This document shows positions 8,642 through 18,782 of a stretch of DNA of 64,000 nt, in pieces. Location of the stretch: contig ONAV01000002.1 of assembly GCA_900315925.1 (NCBI GenBank), positions 21,313 through 85,312 of the forward strand, in the 5' to 3' direction. The notes under the pieces are model-generated. The model saw only the letters and a program-made list of their open reading frames with translations, was not told the origin of the DNA and made no database searches. Position 1 is the stretch's first letter. Each line of letters starts with the position of its first letter. The position numbers and the translations under genes were made by a program. Source of the DNA: an uncultured Selenomonadales bacterium. Lineage in GTDB: Bacteria; Bacillota; Negativicutes; Acidaminococcales; Acidaminococcaceae.

Positions 8642-10831
8642 ATGATTCTATTTAAACTATTATTTTCTGTATTTCCTTTTATTATCTCGTTATGGTATGC
8701 CACACAGAAGATTGCGGCTTCATGCCAGTATGATCCGTTGTTGGGTGCCCCGTTTTACTCGGATGCCATTTCGCCTATATATTTGCCTTGGATGTGGTTC
8801 ACTTGGCGAAGCCGTTTTGGTTCATATCTTCCGCAGCTGTTCCGGCAGACCGAATTTTATCTTGTTTTGGGACTGTGCTTTTCTTTGTTGGTTGCATTTT
8901 TTGTTTTTGCCGGAGAGAAGAAATTTGATTCCCATGGTTCCGCCCATTGGGCCGGTTGGTTTGACATCGTCAAGATGGATTTCTTTGGTAAACACGGTAT
9001 AGTAATCGGTCGCTGGGACAGTCCTTTGATGGCCGTTTATGTCCGGTTTATGAACAGTATCGGGGATCTTTCCAAAGCCTATCCCCTCGGGCTGCTAAAA
9101 AGAATCCATAAAATTCTTACCACGATTTACGGCAAGATCCCCCCTACCCTTTTGATGGATAACAGTAACCTGCATGCAGCACTGACAGCCGGGACACGAA
9201 CCGGCAAAGGTGTGTCGTCCATTATCAATACCCAGCTGGGCGGATGGAATGACTCCATGGTAGTCAACGATATCAAATCCGAAAACTGGGGGGTCACATC
9301 CGGTTACCGGAAACAGGTGATGAGGCAGAAAGTCATCAAATTTGAACCGACACAGGGCGATGGATCCTCGGCACGATGGAACCCGTTGGACGAAATCCCG
9401 GTCGGTTCTCCCGATGAAGTATCCTCTGCAATGAATATGGCCCTGACGCTGGCAGACAGCGAAGGGAAAGGAAAGCTGGATCATTGGGGAGCCAATGCGG
9501 CTACCGTGATATCGACAGTCATATTGCACCTGAAATATGCCCATTATTCTGATCCTGAACATTATCCGTATGAACCTTCCCTGTCATCTGTCGCCTCTTT
9601 CCTGAAACAGAATTATGTGACTGTTTGGGAAGATAATAAAGGAAAGTTTGTTCCAGCAGATACGCCTGGGGCAAAAAAAACAGAAAAAGCAGTCGGTTTT
9701 TTAGATACGCTGCGCGTACTGAAATTTTACAAATTCCAGCATGTACCAAAAGATGGAATTAATATCCGGGAATGGAACAGCGAAAAAGGATGTTTTGAAA
9801 CACGTAATTTTAAGCCTGAAGATCTGAAGAAACTGTATCCGCAGGCAAGGGCCTTGGACTTTGATCCCTATTCACATCCAATTGTTTCATCTGCTTTTGA
9901 TGAAATACTGGCTAAACCGGAAGATGAATGCGGCTCCATTATTTCTACAGCGAATACTGCATTGAAAGAATATCTGGATCCGATTTTGGCAGCCAATACG
10001 TCATGCAGCGATTTTTGCATTAATGATGTGTTGAATTATAAGGATCCCGTTTCCTTATATCTTGTCACACCTCCGGCGGATCTGATCCGACTCTCCCCTA
10101 TCTTCCGTTTGTTCTTTGAATATATGATTAAGGTTCACACTAAAAAAATCGGTGCCTTTGAAAAAGGCCAGGTGAAAGCACTGTATAAACATCGCTGCCT
10201 TTTATTGATTGATGAATTTTCTTCTCTCGGCAATCTGCAGGCATTTGCGGCCACACTTTCCTTTTCAGCCGGTTACGGTATTAAAGTTTACTTGGTCAAC
10301 CAGGGATTAAAGCAGATCAGGCAGAATTACGGCCCGGATAACAATATCCTGTTGAATTGCGGTGTACAGGTTTTCTTTGGTTTAAACGATGATGATACGC
10401 CAAAATATGTGTCTGAGCGCCTGGGAACGCAGACCATTTTGGAATACAGTGAAACAGATTCCGGATTATTCAAACGTCGGCAAAAGACATATAACAAGAT
10501 TTCCCGGCCTTTGATGTATCCGGATGAAGTTTCCGGCATGGCGGACACGGAAATCATTTCTATGACTACGTTTCCACCGATCCATTGCAATAAGGCCCGG
10601 TATTATGAATATGATATGTTCCGGAAACGTCTCATGGATGCTCCTGCTGTTTCGGATATTATCCGTTATAAGGATTATAAAAAAGGTGAAACTGCTGCCT
10701 ATCCCGGTTATCCGGATTTTCAGGAGCCATTGGTCGAAAATGAGATGCGGCGTAAAAAGATTGATGAATATTTGGCAGCCAAAAGAAAAAAGGATGAGTA
10801 TATTCCTTTTTCGTACACTTATAAAATTTGA
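8642..10831 (+). CDS. virD4: VirD4/TraG-type coupling protein
   Basis: This ATPase brings the relaxase-DNA complex to the channel. The 729-residue protein has N-terminal membrane segments (about residues 3-20 and 77-92), Walker A TAGTRTGKGVSS near residue 183, and Walker B LLIDEFSSLG near residue 520 followed by the conserved NQGLKQI region. It begins 2 bp after the virB10 stop, so it is inside the virB operon instead of beside the relaxase gene. Confidence 0.94.
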   Translation: MILFKLLFSVFPFIISLWYATQKIAASCQYDPLLGAPFYSDAISPIYLPWMWFTWRSRFGSYLPQLFRQTEFYLVLGLCFSLLVAFFVFAGEKKFDSHGSAHWAGWFDIVKMDFFGKHGIVIGRWDSPLMAVYVRFMNSIGDLSKAYPLGLLKRIHKILTTIYGKIPPTLLMDNSNLHAALTAGTRTGKGVSSIINTQLGGWNDSMVVNDIKSENWGVTSGYRKQVMRQKVIKFEPTQGDGSSARWNPLDEIPVGSPDEVSSAMNMALTLADSEGKGKLDHWGANAATVISTVILHLKYAHYSDPEHYPYEPSLSSVASFLKQNYVTVWEDNKGKFVPADTPGAKKTEKAVGFLDTLRVLKFYKFQHVPKDGINIREWNSEKGCFETRNFKPEDLKKLYPQARALDFDPYSHPIVSSAFDEILAKPEDECGSIISTANTALKEYLDPILAANTSCSDFCINDVLNYKDPVSLYLVTPPADLIRLSPIFRLFFEYMIKVHTKKIGAFEKGQVKALYKHRCLLLIDEFSSLGNLQAFAATLSFSAGYGIKVYLVNQGLKQIRQNYGPDNNILLNCGVQVFFGLNDDDTPKYVSERLGTQTILEYSETDSGLFKRRQKTYNKISRPLMYPDEVSGMADTEIISMTTFPPIHCNKARYYEYDMFRKRLMDAPAVSDIIRYKDYKKGETAAYPGYPDFQEPLVENEMRRKKIDEYLAAKRKKDEYIPFSYTYKI

Positions 10832-10848
10832 GGAAGGACGTGGTTTAT

Positions 10849-11184
10849 ATGACAGGCAGCCGGTTCCGGCTTGACCAGAAAAAAGAAAAAGCCAAAAAAC
10901 TTGCGGAACGCCGCAAGAAATTTTTGGCGAAAGTACAAAAAGCTGATAATGAGTACAAGCGGCAGGAACGGGAGCTGCAACGTTCCATTGACGCAGAGAC
11001 CGATATCTATATCGGGCAGTTCATTCGAAAGATCGGCTTTCCCGTTGATAATGAAGGATTGTTGATCGGCGTCTTGCTGGATGCAAAAAAACGGTTGGAA
11101 GAAGATACCACCGGTTCTTTGATGAATACTTTTATCTCACGGTATTCAGAATTTATAAAAGAGAAGGTTCCCGTCAATGAGTGA
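10849..11184 (+). CDS. Small TraD-like mobilisation accessory protein
   Basis: A 111-residue basic, coiled-coil protein. The stretch IGQFIRKIGFPVDNEGLLIGVLLDAKKRL resembles the TraD family of MOB-Q systems, which help relaxases or coupling proteins act at oriT; only part of that stretch is conserved here, so the assignment is tentative. The ATG at 10849 is preferred over a TTG at 10828 because AGGAAGGA lies between them. It overlaps the virB11 start by 8 bp, pointing to coupled translation. Confidence 0.55.
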   Translation: MTGSRFRLDQKKEKAKKLAERRKKFLAKVQKADNEYKRQERELQRSIDAETDIYIGQFIRKIGFPVDNEGLLIGVLLDAKKRLEEDTTGSLMNTFISRYSEFIKEKVPVNE

Positions 11185-12163
11185 GACAACAGATTTACGA
11201 TCCATCAATGTATTATTGGGAGATTTTACCGTTAAACTTATGCAGCGCGATGATGTTACCGATATATGGGTAAATGCAGACGGTAGAATCTGGTATCGCA
11301 GCCATGACGAAGGCGATGTCTTGACTGAAGAAACGTTAAATCCGGAAAAACGCCTGGCCATTATACGGTATTTTGCCGGTTGTGATCAGAAATTCTGTAC
11401 CCGCGACGATCCGTCGGTCGGGCTGGATATCCCAGGATATGACGCCCGTTTTCAGGGCATGATTCCCCCTATCGTAGATGAACCGGCATTCCTGATTCGG
11501 AAACGTGCCATCCGGATTTATCCCTTGGACGATTATGTTGCCAACGGGACTTTATCGAAAAGTCATTATGATTTCATTCGCAAAGCCATTAAAGACAGAA
11601 AAAACATTTTGGTCGTTGGGGGGACAGGAACCGGAAAAACCACATTTTTAAACGCCATACTGAAATCTGCATCTGAAATCAGTCCGAACCATCGGTTTGT
11701 GATTCTGCAGGACGTTAAAGAATTACAATGTGATGCAATCAATACGTTATATATGTACACGAAGCAAGATGACGGCAGAGCTGCTGTCCGGTATGACATG
11801 ACAAAACTGCTGGCTATCGCGATGCGCTGTAATCCGGACAGGATTGTAGTCGGTGAAGTCCGCAACGGTGCTGCGTTCACGATGCTAAAAAGTTGGAACA
11901 CCGGCCATCCCGGCGGAGCCTGTACCGTCCATGCGGATGATGCGGAACGGGGCCTGACCCGGATCAAATCATTGGCCCAGGAAGATCCGGATGCCGCAGG
12001 CGATCTGAAGGATTTAATTGGCGAAGCAGTCAATGTCGTGATCGTCATCCGCCACGTAGAGCTTCCGGACGGGCGGAGAAGCCGTCAGATAAGCGAAATC
12101 ATAGAAGTCAACGGTTATGACGCCGTTACTGATAAATATTTAATTAATCACATAAAAAGGTAA
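11177..12163 (+). CDS. virB11: VirB11/TrbB-like secretion ATPase
   Basis: VirB11 is the hexameric traffic ATPase that powers substrate transfer and pilus assembly. Walker A GGTGTGKTTF is near residue 148, the Asp box ILQDVKELQC follows, and the Walker B/His-box area reads IVVGEVRNGAAFTML and GHPGGACTVHADD. At 328 residues it is a standard TrbB-type length. It lies between the small TraD-like gene and virB2. Confidence 0.94.
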   Translation: MSETTDLRSINVLLGDFTVKLMQRDDVTDIWVNADGRIWYRSHDEGDVLTEETLNPEKRLAIIRYFAGCDQKFCTRDDPSVGLDIPGYDARFQGMIPPIVDEPAFLIRKRAIRIYPLDDYVANGTLSKSHYDFIRKAIKDRKNILVVGGTGTGKTTFLNAILKSASEISPNHRFVILQDVKELQCDAINTLYMYTKQDDGRAAVRYDMTKLLAIAMRCNPDRIVVGEVRNGAAFTMLKSWNTGHPGGACTVHADDAERGLTRIKSLAQEDPDAAGDLKDLIGEAVNVVIVIRHVELPDGRRSRQISEIIEVNGYDAVTDKYLINHIKR

Positions 12164-12175
12164 AGGAGTGAAAGT

Positions 12176-12541
12176 ATGAAAAAAGTAAAATTTCGTAATG
12201 CAATTCTTATGGCCATGGCTTTAACCATGATTCCTTGTGTCGCTTTTGCCAGTGCGACCAGTTTGACGGTCGGTGGAAGTACGATGACAGCTGCATCTAT
12301 CCAGTGGCCATGGATGGGTACTCTTACATCGTTAGCATTAAATATAATCGGCCCGTTGTCTATTGTATGTGCTTTATGCGGTATTTTTGTTACGGTCGGC
12401 GGCGCGCTGATGGGTTATGGACGCCAGGGAATCGGTGCCGGTATCGGTTTCCTGATTGCGTTTGCAGTGTTGCGCTATTCTCCGGATATCTTGGCTGCAA
12501 TCGGCGGCGCAACGGAAGGTTTAACTATTTTGGGGTTATAA
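12176..12541 (+). CDS. virB2: VirB2/TrbC-like pilin
   Basis: A 121-residue membrane protein with a signal peptide ending VAFASA and two hydrophobic segments (about residues 52-75 and 82-105, the second starting MGYGRQGIGAG). This is the layout of the VirB2/TrbC conjugative pilus subunit. GGAGTG precedes the start. Its place directly before virB3 and virB4 supports the call. Confidence 0.88.
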   Translation: MKKVKFRNAILMAMALTMIPCVAFASATSLTVGGSTMTAASIQWPWMGTLTSLALNIIGPLSIVCALCGIFVTVGGALMGYGRQGIGAGIGFLIAFAVLRYSPDILAAIGGATEGLTILGL

Positions 12542-12544
12542 GTT

Positions 12545-12811
12545 ATGCGTAGCGTTAATGATGTGGAAGGGTTTTCTATCCCTATTCACCGTTCTTTGAT
12601 CAGTCCTATGTATTGGATGGGTGTTCCCCGAAAGCTGCTTTTGATAGAAGTTGGCGCATCGGTCTTTGCATTTGTGTTTTTTAAGAATTACTATGTTGCA
12701 ATCCTGATGATCCTTTTGCATATGGTCTTTATGGTTTTAGGCCGCCGGGATCCTCAGTTTCATCAGGTCTTCTGGCGGTATTTGTTGCACAGTCCATATT
12801 ATTACAGGTGA
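12545..12811 (+). CDS. virB3: VirB3/TrbD-like inner-membrane protein
   Basis: An 88-residue protein with the VirB3 pattern: a short N-terminus with PIHRSLISPMYWMGVPR, then paired hydrophobic helices (about residues 31-60), and a basic end. VirB3 partners VirB4 in building the pilus. It begins 4 bp after virB2 and its stop overlaps the region just before the virB4 start. Confidence 0.88.
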   Translation: MRSVNDVEGFSIPIHRSLISPMYWMGVPRKLLLIEVGASVFAFVFFKNYYVAILMILLHMVFMVLGRRDPQFHQVFWRYLLHSPYYYR

Positions 12812-12816
12812 TTAAC

Positions 12817-15306
12817 ATGTTTTTTGACAGACTATTTGGTAACAAGAATCCAAAGATTAAAGCCCAATCCTTTGCGGATATGGATAAGGATGATTTGCGG
12901 TATATCCTGAATTGGGGCTGGATTGATCCAGAATCCGGTACAGTTTTCGGAAAGGATGGATCTTTTATGGTCTCTTTCCGTTTCCGTGGCCCGGATATGG
13001 AATCCAGTACGCCGGAAGAGCTGATCTTCTATGTGGCGCAATTAAACGACATCATAAAGAATCTGCCGACCGGTTATTCCCTTTATGTGGAATCGCAACG
13101 GTGTTTTGAGGACAGTTATGATAAAGCAAAAATGCCGTCCCCGTTGCTGCAAAAATTTGAGGATGAACGTTCAGTTTATTATAGCAGCAAGAAACATTTT
13201 GAGTCTCATCACTTCTTTACAATCTGCTATCTGCCGCCGAAAATAGTACGTTCCAAGATTGACAGTTTTCTGATCAAGGATGCCCGGCAGGAAGAGCATA
13301 AGGAAGAAACAGAAATTGCAGCTAAAAATATTATGGAATTCGGAAAGCAAGTAGAACGGATTGTTAACCTGTTAGGTTCCTGCTTCCCTTCCATCGAACC
13401 GATGAATGGTGAAGATATGCTTTCTTACCTGCACAGCTGCATTTCCAATTCGAGATTTACGGTAGGCATTAATAATGATCTTACGATTTCCGATTATATC
13501 TGTGACTGTAATATCGTAACCGGTTCTAAACCCATGCTTGGTGACAGGCATATGCGTGTGATCAGCATCCATCCAAACGGCATGAAAGGATTTCCGTTTG
13601 AATCCAATCCGGGTATCCTCGATGTTTTGGACAAACTCAATTTTGAATACCGCTGGGTGGTACGCTTTATCCCGTTGGCCAAGCAGGATGCCCAAAAGGC
13701 GTTGGATGATTTTTATGACCGGTATGACGAACAGACAAAATCCATCAAGCAGATCATCGGTGACAAGCTTTCCGATGTCCCTTCCGATAAGCAAAACGAT
13801 CTGGCCGTTTCCAATAAAGAGGATACACGTGTAGCCAAACAGGAATTGGACAATGAGCTTGCTTCGTATGGATATTTTACGATGACGATCGTTGTTAAAG
13901 ATATCAACCAGTCCCGTTGTGAGGAAAAGGCTAACGCTGTTCTCCACGCTATGCAATCCTGCAAATTTGTGGGATATATAGAAGGATTTAACAGCATTGA
14001 TGCCTGGTATGGATCTTTGCCCGGTCAGCTGTACGCCAACGTCCGCAGGCCGATTATTAATTCGCTAAATTTCTGCCATTTCGCACCGTTTCTGGCGCAA
14101 TGGCCCGGCGAACGACGCAACCAGCATTTGAATGGCCCTGTATTGTTATATACCGATACAACCGGTAACACACCGTTCCGCTTGTCGCTGCACGAAGGCG
14201 ATAACGGTCACACTATGGTAGTCGGCCCGTCCGGTTCCGGCAAATCTGTATTATTGAATACCATCGAAGCACATTTCCCCAAATATAAAGGGGCAAAGGT
14301 TTTTGTGTTTGACAAAGGCATGTCCAGCCGCGCGTTATGCCTGGCTGCAGGAGGCAACTTCTATAATCTCGCCCAGGAAGGGAAAGGCGAACTCAGCTTT
14401 CAGCCCCTTGCCCGTATTGACGATGATACGGAAGAAGCATGGTGCCAGGAATGGATCCTCTCCTTCTGCGAACAGATGAAGATGGATGTGAAACCGCAGC
14501 ACCGTACATTGGTGTGGGATGCGCTGGAAAGTCTCAAAACCATGCCGGTAGAGGAACGTACTATCAGCAATTTTTATAATTTCGTGCAGAGCCAGGATAT
14601 TAAAGACGCGCTGGTTATGCTGACAAAGACCGGAAGCTACGGCAGGTTATTTGATAATTCAATTGACTTTTTCGGTACAGGGAATTGGCAGTGCTTTGAG
14701 ATGGAAACCATTATGAATATGCCATCCATTGTGCCTTTAACGTTGGATTATTTGTTCCATCGCATCGAAGGCAGCATTAACGAGGCAGCCGGGCCGTCCA
14801 TGATCGTGCTGGATGAATGCTGGCTGTTCTTCGATAATCCGATTTTCCAGAAAAAATTAAAAGATTATTTCAAAACTATGCGGAAAAAAAATTGCCAGCT
14901 CGTTTTTGCCACTCAGAACTTATCGGATATTGCTAATAAACCGGAGCTGCTAAATACGCTGATGGACTCCTGCCCTTCCCGTATTTATCTGCCTAATGTC
15001 CATGCCGGTAATGATAATAACCGGGAACTGTATCATATGTTCGGCCTGAATGACAGTCAGATCCGGATTATTTCGCAAATCAAGCCAAAACAGGATTATT
15101 ATTTTTCTGGCGGACGTGGCAACCGTGTATTCCGGCTGGCATTGCAGGAATCGGAGTTACCGTTTGTAACGGCGACATATAAAGAAGATCAGCAGGAAAT
15201 CGACCGTTTCCTTTCCGTGAACAACCGTAAAGATTTTGTGAAATTCTGGCTACAGAAATATGGGAAAGACGCTGTTTGGCATGATCTGGAAGCAAACTAT
15301 TCCTGA
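12817..15306 (+). CDS. virB4: VirB4/TrbE-like conjugation ATPase
   Basis: VirB4 is the largest energising ATPase of the channel. The 829-residue protein has an N-terminal CagE/TrbE-type domain, Walker A VVGPSGSGKSVLL near residue 468 and Walker B MIVLDECWLFF near residue 660. The ATG at 12817 is used because AGGTGAT lies 5 bp before it; a GTG three codons upstream is the alternative. It ends the first tight block of the operon, and the next gene follows after 123 bp. Confidence 0.95.
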   Translation: MFFDRLFGNKNPKIKAQSFADMDKDDLRYILNWGWIDPESGTVFGKDGSFMVSFRFRGPDMESSTPEELIFYVAQLNDIIKNLPTGYSLYVESQRCFEDSYDKAKMPSPLLQKFEDERSVYYSSKKHFESHHFFTICYLPPKIVRSKIDSFLIKDARQEEHKEETEIAAKNIMEFGKQVERIVNLLGSCFPSIEPMNGEDMLSYLHSCISNSRFTVGINNDLTISDYICDCNIVTGSKPMLGDRHMRVISIHPNGMKGFPFESNPGILDVLDKLNFEYRWVVRFIPLAKQDAQKALDDFYDRYDEQTKSIKQIIGDKLSDVPSDKQNDLAVSNKEDTRVAKQELDNELASYGYFTMTIVVKDINQSRCEEKANAVLHAMQSCKFVGYIEGFNSIDAWYGSLPGQLYANVRRPIINSLNFCHFAPFLAQWPGERRNQHLNGPVLLYTDTTGNTPFRLSLHEGDNGHTMVVGPSGSGKSVLLNTIEAHFPKYKGAKVFVFDKGMSSRALCLAAGGNFYNLAQEGKGELSFQPLARIDDDTEEAWCQEWILSFCEQMKMDVKPQHRTLVWDALESLKTMPVEERTISNFYNFVQSQDIKDALVMLTKTGSYGRLFDNSIDFFGTGNWQCFEMETIMNMPSIVPLTLDYLFHRIEGSINEAAGPSMIVLDECWLFFDNPIFQKKLKDYFKTMRKKNCQLVFATQNLSDIANKPELLNTLMDSCPSRIYLPNVHAGNDNNRELYHMFGLNDSQIRIISQIKPKQDYYFSGGRGNRVFRLALQESELPFVTATYKEDQQEIDRFLSVNNRKDFVKFWLQKYGKDAVWHDLEANYS

Positions 15307-15312
15307 GTGGGT

Positions 15313-15420
15313 TCTATATAACAACTTATACATTTTATACAAACATCTAAAATGTATAAAATATATGAATTGTATGAATCGTGATAAATATAACAAATAT
15401 TATGTTTCATACAGGGAAGG
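15313..15420. repeat. AT-rich repeat cluster before the virB5-like gene
   Basis: Copies of the motifs CTTATACATTT(C/T)ATACA and ATAACAA lie in the 123-bp gap, including the inverted pair ATACATTTTA/TAAAATGTAT. The same motifs recur near 20352, 21335, 30188 and 31708. They could be binding sites of one element-encoded protein. Confidence 0.55.
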
Positions 15421-15429
15421 ACAAACAAA

Positions 15430-16218
15430 ATGAGATTTAAGAGTATTGCTCTTGCATTAGTTTTGACATTATCTGTACCGGCAACTTCACATGCTGCCAT
15501 TGCGGTTATAGATAGTCAAAATATTGCGCAACAGTTAAAGACATATGTAGAGGCAGAATTAATCAAACGATTTAATGAAGCACAACTGGCTTTGATGCAG
15601 CGCGAAAATGAACCGTTGTCCAATGATTACGGTATACCTGACGGGATTATCAGCTCATCTAATAATGTAACAACAATTTTGCAAAGAGTTTCCGGTATTT
15701 TTAGCGGCGGCAACATCGGAACATACTGGACGCAACGTTTTCCCCGCATCTCCATTCCCAGTGATCCTACAGAATGGTACAGGACGGTACAGGATTCTGA
15801 GATTGCTGCCAACAATCTGATGGAAAAGCAGTCACAGGATAACCAGAAAACCATCGAAGCGATTCAGTCACTGATGAAGGAGCTGGAAGAAGAACAGAAA
15901 CGGCTGCAGAAGCTGCAACAGATTGAGACAATCGGTAACATGCAGGCCCAGGAAGTGGAACGGATCATCGCAGTATCCAGAGGCAACATCGCCAGAATTC
16001 ATGCTTCGATTGATGCATTGTCCACGAAACATCAGGTAGAGACCAATGAAATGAAAATCAACATAGAACAGAATCATGAAGCAGCCATGAAGATTGCCGG
16101 TGAAGGTGAAATCAAAGCCATTGAAAAGATGCGCGAAGAATCATCGACATTGCAACCGGCACTGGTAGATCCTATAGGTGACTACTATAGGAAAAACAAC
16201 ACAACCAGTCTTTGGTAA
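15430..16218 (+). CDS. VirB5/TrbJ-like periplasmic transfer protein
   Basis: A 262-residue exported protein with a signal peptide (ALVLTLSVPATSHAA) and then AIAVIDSQNIAQQLKT, the opening seen in TrbJ/VirB5 pilus-tip proteins; the middle and C-terminal parts are long coiled coil. Its tail, IEKMREESST...VDPIGDYYRK, is almost repeated at the end of the lipoprotein encoded at 20413-20865. Position between virB4 and virB6 is the usual place for virB5. The family call rests on position and N-terminal pattern. Confidence 0.7.
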   Translation: MRFKSIALALVLTLSVPATSHAAIAVIDSQNIAQQLKTYVEAELIKRFNEAQLALMQRENEPLSNDYGIPDGIISSSNNVTTILQRVSGIFSGGNIGTYWTQRFPRISIPSDPTEWYRTVQDSEIAANNLMEKQSQDNQKTIEAIQSLMKELEEEQKRLQKLQQIETIGNMQAQEVERIIAVSRGNIARIHASIDALSTKHQVETNEMKINIEQNHEAAMKIAGEGEIKAIEKMREESSTLQPALVDPIGDYYRKNNTTSLW

Positions 16219-16230
16219 GGTGGTGGTGAC

Positions 16231-17355
16231 ATGAATACACAGATTGAAAGCTTTGCCAGCGCAGGCTTTTTTACCAGTCTCTGTAAATTTTTTGAAGACC
16301 ATTCAGTAATCGGATTGATCGCATTATACCCGCATATGCTCCGCTTATTGCTGGTACTGGCTATTATTGACATCGGAATTACCTGGTCTGTTTATGAAGG
16401 GAAAGCACGTTTTAATACGCTGATCACTAAAGTTATTAAATACGGATTTATCTTATTTTTGCTTTCCAATTATGATTTTCTTACGCGTGAGACTCAGCTA
16501 TTCTTCCAGTATGCCGGATTTACTGCAGCAGGTCTTGACCCAGCTACCTCAAGTTTGATACAGCCTTCCGGAATTATAGATATGGGTTTTAATTCCTGTT
16601 CAAAATTATTTCAAGCCATGAAAGACATTAGCATTTTATCTGCCGGCGGACTTGGGAAACTGTTAATTTACTTAATCACGATTATCCTGACCCTTGTCGC
16701 TTTCTTCTTCATGGCTATACAGGTCATGCTTACCCGCATCGAATTCAGTATCTTTTCCACGCTGGCTATTGTATTCATTCCGTTTGGCGTTTTGAGCCAC
16801 ACACAGTTTCTTTTCCAGCGCGCCATATCCGGCACAATCGGTTTCGGTGTAAAATTCATGGTCTTGTCTTTTATTATAGGATTGGTTAATACTTACATCC
16901 ACGAACTTACACTTTCTTCCACAGCAGAATTCAGTGCCTTATTGAAACAATCGTTAGGCATGCTTTCCCTTGGCCTGATCGTCTGGAAGATTGCAGATTT
17001 GGCACAGAACGTCATGTCCGGATCCGCTTCCATGAGCGCAGGCGGTGTTATTGGCACAGCCGTCGGCGTAGCCACAGGAACTGCTGCAGTTGGGGCAGCC
17101 GTTGCTGGTGTGGCCGCAGGCGCAGCCGGTTACAAAAGTACTTCAGTAGCATCTGCCGGCGGAAGCGGCGGCGGTTCGTCTGGCGGTGGCGGTTCCGGTG
17201 GCAAGAGTGGTTTCATGCACGGTATGAAACGCATGGGAGCCAACTATCTGATGCAGAACACAAAAGCCGGCCGCGCATGGCGCAGATCCACAGACCTTTA
17301 CCTTTCAGATGAAGAATATGCACAGAAATACGGCGGGAACATGGATTCCGTTTAA
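16231..17355 (+). CDS. virB6: VirB6/TrbL-like polytopic channel protein
   Basis: VirB6 forms the inner-membrane part of the transfer path. The 374-residue protein has at least five hydrophobic segments between about residues 30 and 250, a Gly/Ala-rich stretch, then GGSGGGSSGGGGSGGKSG (about 310-328) and a basic tail, all typical of TrbL. It is followed after 5 bp by a second gene with a VirB6-like membrane domain. Confidence 0.88.
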   Translation: MNTQIESFASAGFFTSLCKFFEDHSVIGLIALYPHMLRLLLVLAIIDIGITWSVYEGKARFNTLITKVIKYGFILFLLSNYDFLTRETQLFFQYAGFTAAGLDPATSSLIQPSGIIDMGFNSCSKLFQAMKDISILSAGGLGKLLIYLITIILTLVAFFFMAIQVMLTRIEFSIFSTLAIVFIPFGVLSHTQFLFQRAISGTIGFGVKFMVLSFIIGLVNTYIHELTLSSTAEFSALLKQSLGMLSLGLIVWKIADLAQNVMSGSASMSAGGVIGTAVGVATGTAAVGAAVAGVAAGAAGYKSTSVASAGGSGGGSSGGGGSGGKSGFMHGMKRMGANYLMQNTKAGRAWRRSTDLYLSDEEYAQKYGGNMDSV

Positions 17356-17360
17356 TCATC

Positions 17361-18782
17361 ATGAGATATCTTATCATTTTCCTGATCTGCATTTTAGCAC
17401 AATTTAATATGCTGCATACTGCCTTTGCTGAAACGCCGTTTGTCGCTGGCGGTTCCATAACGTCCCATTACGGATGGCGCGGCGACCCGAAAACCGGCAG
17501 CCAGAAATTTCATGCCGGGGTTGATGTAGGCGTACCGCAGGGAACAATCATCCGCGCCCCCTATGACGGTTGTATTGTGGAGCATGAATTAGGGGCCGGT
17601 TATGTCTGTTCCGTCCTGATCCGGACACCGGATGGTCTCGGCTGGCGTATCGGAGACTGCGACCCTGCTTCTATGGATATGGCAGAAGGGATTGTCATGG
17701 AAGGTACGCCTATTGCCATGGTAGGCGGCGCATATAACGGGCCTTTGGGTTATTCAACCGGGCCACATATGCACATTGAGGTTTTTCCTGATGGCAATAT
17801 CGGATACGGAGGCAGTACCGATCCGGTTCCTTATCTGTTGGCTATGGGCATGGTGTTGGATGGATCCGTCATCGCCAATGATCCGTCCGGATTGCCTTTT
17901 GGTGCATCTGCAGATGACGATCAGGATCTGCCCTGGGGTGTGGAAGGCATGTACCAGATTGGCGAAAACATCAATAAAGACATGAAGTATTTTGCAGAAA
18001 AAGCTGGTGAAGGTTTTTCTTACCTGTATCCTATCGCCTTGCAGCTGCTGTTCCTGTTTGCCCTTATAGATATCGGATTGCCGATCGTCTTAACCGGCAA
18101 GATTAACCTGGAGTTCGCAGTAACAAAACTGCTGAAATACGGCCTCTTATACATAGTCATCGCTAACTGGAATTCAGTAATTAATGATTTCTTTTTGAGT
18201 TTTATTGAAAGTGTTTCCGGTACGCTGACTAATGATCTGGATATCATCAAAGAACATATCTCGCAGCCGCAGATCATTTTGCAGAAATGTATCTATATGA
18301 TGACTCCGGCATTAAACAAGATCGCCAGTTATAAATCGGTCGGTTTTGTAATCAATCTTCCGCTGATCCTTCCGTTGTTTGTTTTTACGTGGCTGACGAT
18401 TTTGATTTATTTTCTCTTCGCCATGGGCGTTGCTATCATGTATATTGAATTTTACCTGACTGCACTTTTCAATATAATTTCCTTGCCTTTCAGCATGTCA
18501 CGTTTTACCAAATTTTTGCCGGAAGGCACGCTTGGCCATCTTGTAGCGGTAACAATGCAGCTGGTAACAATTTCGTTCATGGTCTTTCTGATGGTCTCCA
18601 TAGTAAAAGACGCTAATCCGAATGAAGTTTTTCAGATCAACGATGTGGCAGGTATCATCATCAATCCGGATATTGTCGCTAAACATATTCTGATGTGCAT
18701 CAATCTTATCGGTCTTGCTTTGGTAGCCGGTATTGTATCACGGAAAATCGGCAATCTGCTGGGTGGTAGCGTTGAACTTTAA
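17361..18782 (+). CDS. M23 peptidoglycan endopeptidase fused to a VirB6/TrbL-like membrane domain
   Basis: A 473-residue fusion. Residues 1-22 form a signal peptide. Residues about 25-165 form an M23 (LytM) domain with both zinc-ligand motifs, FHAGVDVG near residue 51 and HMHIEV near residue 136, so it should cut peptide cross-links. From about residue 205 a polytopic region resembles the neighbouring VirB6 protein (LFLFALIDIGLP and TKLLKYG have counterparts there). It probably replaces the VirB1 transglycosylase and opens the wall at the channel itself. Confidence 0.88.
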   Translation: MRYLIIFLICILAQFNMLHTAFAETPFVAGGSITSHYGWRGDPKTGSQKFHAGVDVGVPQGTIIRAPYDGCIVEHELGAGYVCSVLIRTPDGLGWRIGDCDPASMDMAEGIVMEGTPIAMVGGAYNGPLGYSTGPHMHIEVFPDGNIGYGGSTDPVPYLLAMGMVLDGSVIANDPSGLPFGASADDDQDLPWGVEGMYQIGENINKDMKYFAEKAGEGFSYLYPIALQLLFLFALIDIGLPIVLTGKINLEFAVTKLLKYGLLYIVIANWNSVINDFFLSFIESVSGTLTNDLDIIKEHISQPQIILQKCIYMMTPALNKIASYKSVGFVINLPLILPLFVFTWLTILIYFLFAMGVAIMYIEFYLTALFNIISLPFSMSRFTKFLPEGTLGHLVAVTMQLVTISFMVFLMVSIVKDANPNEVFQINDVAGIIINPDIVAKHILMCINLIGLALVAGIVSRKIGNLLGGSVEL

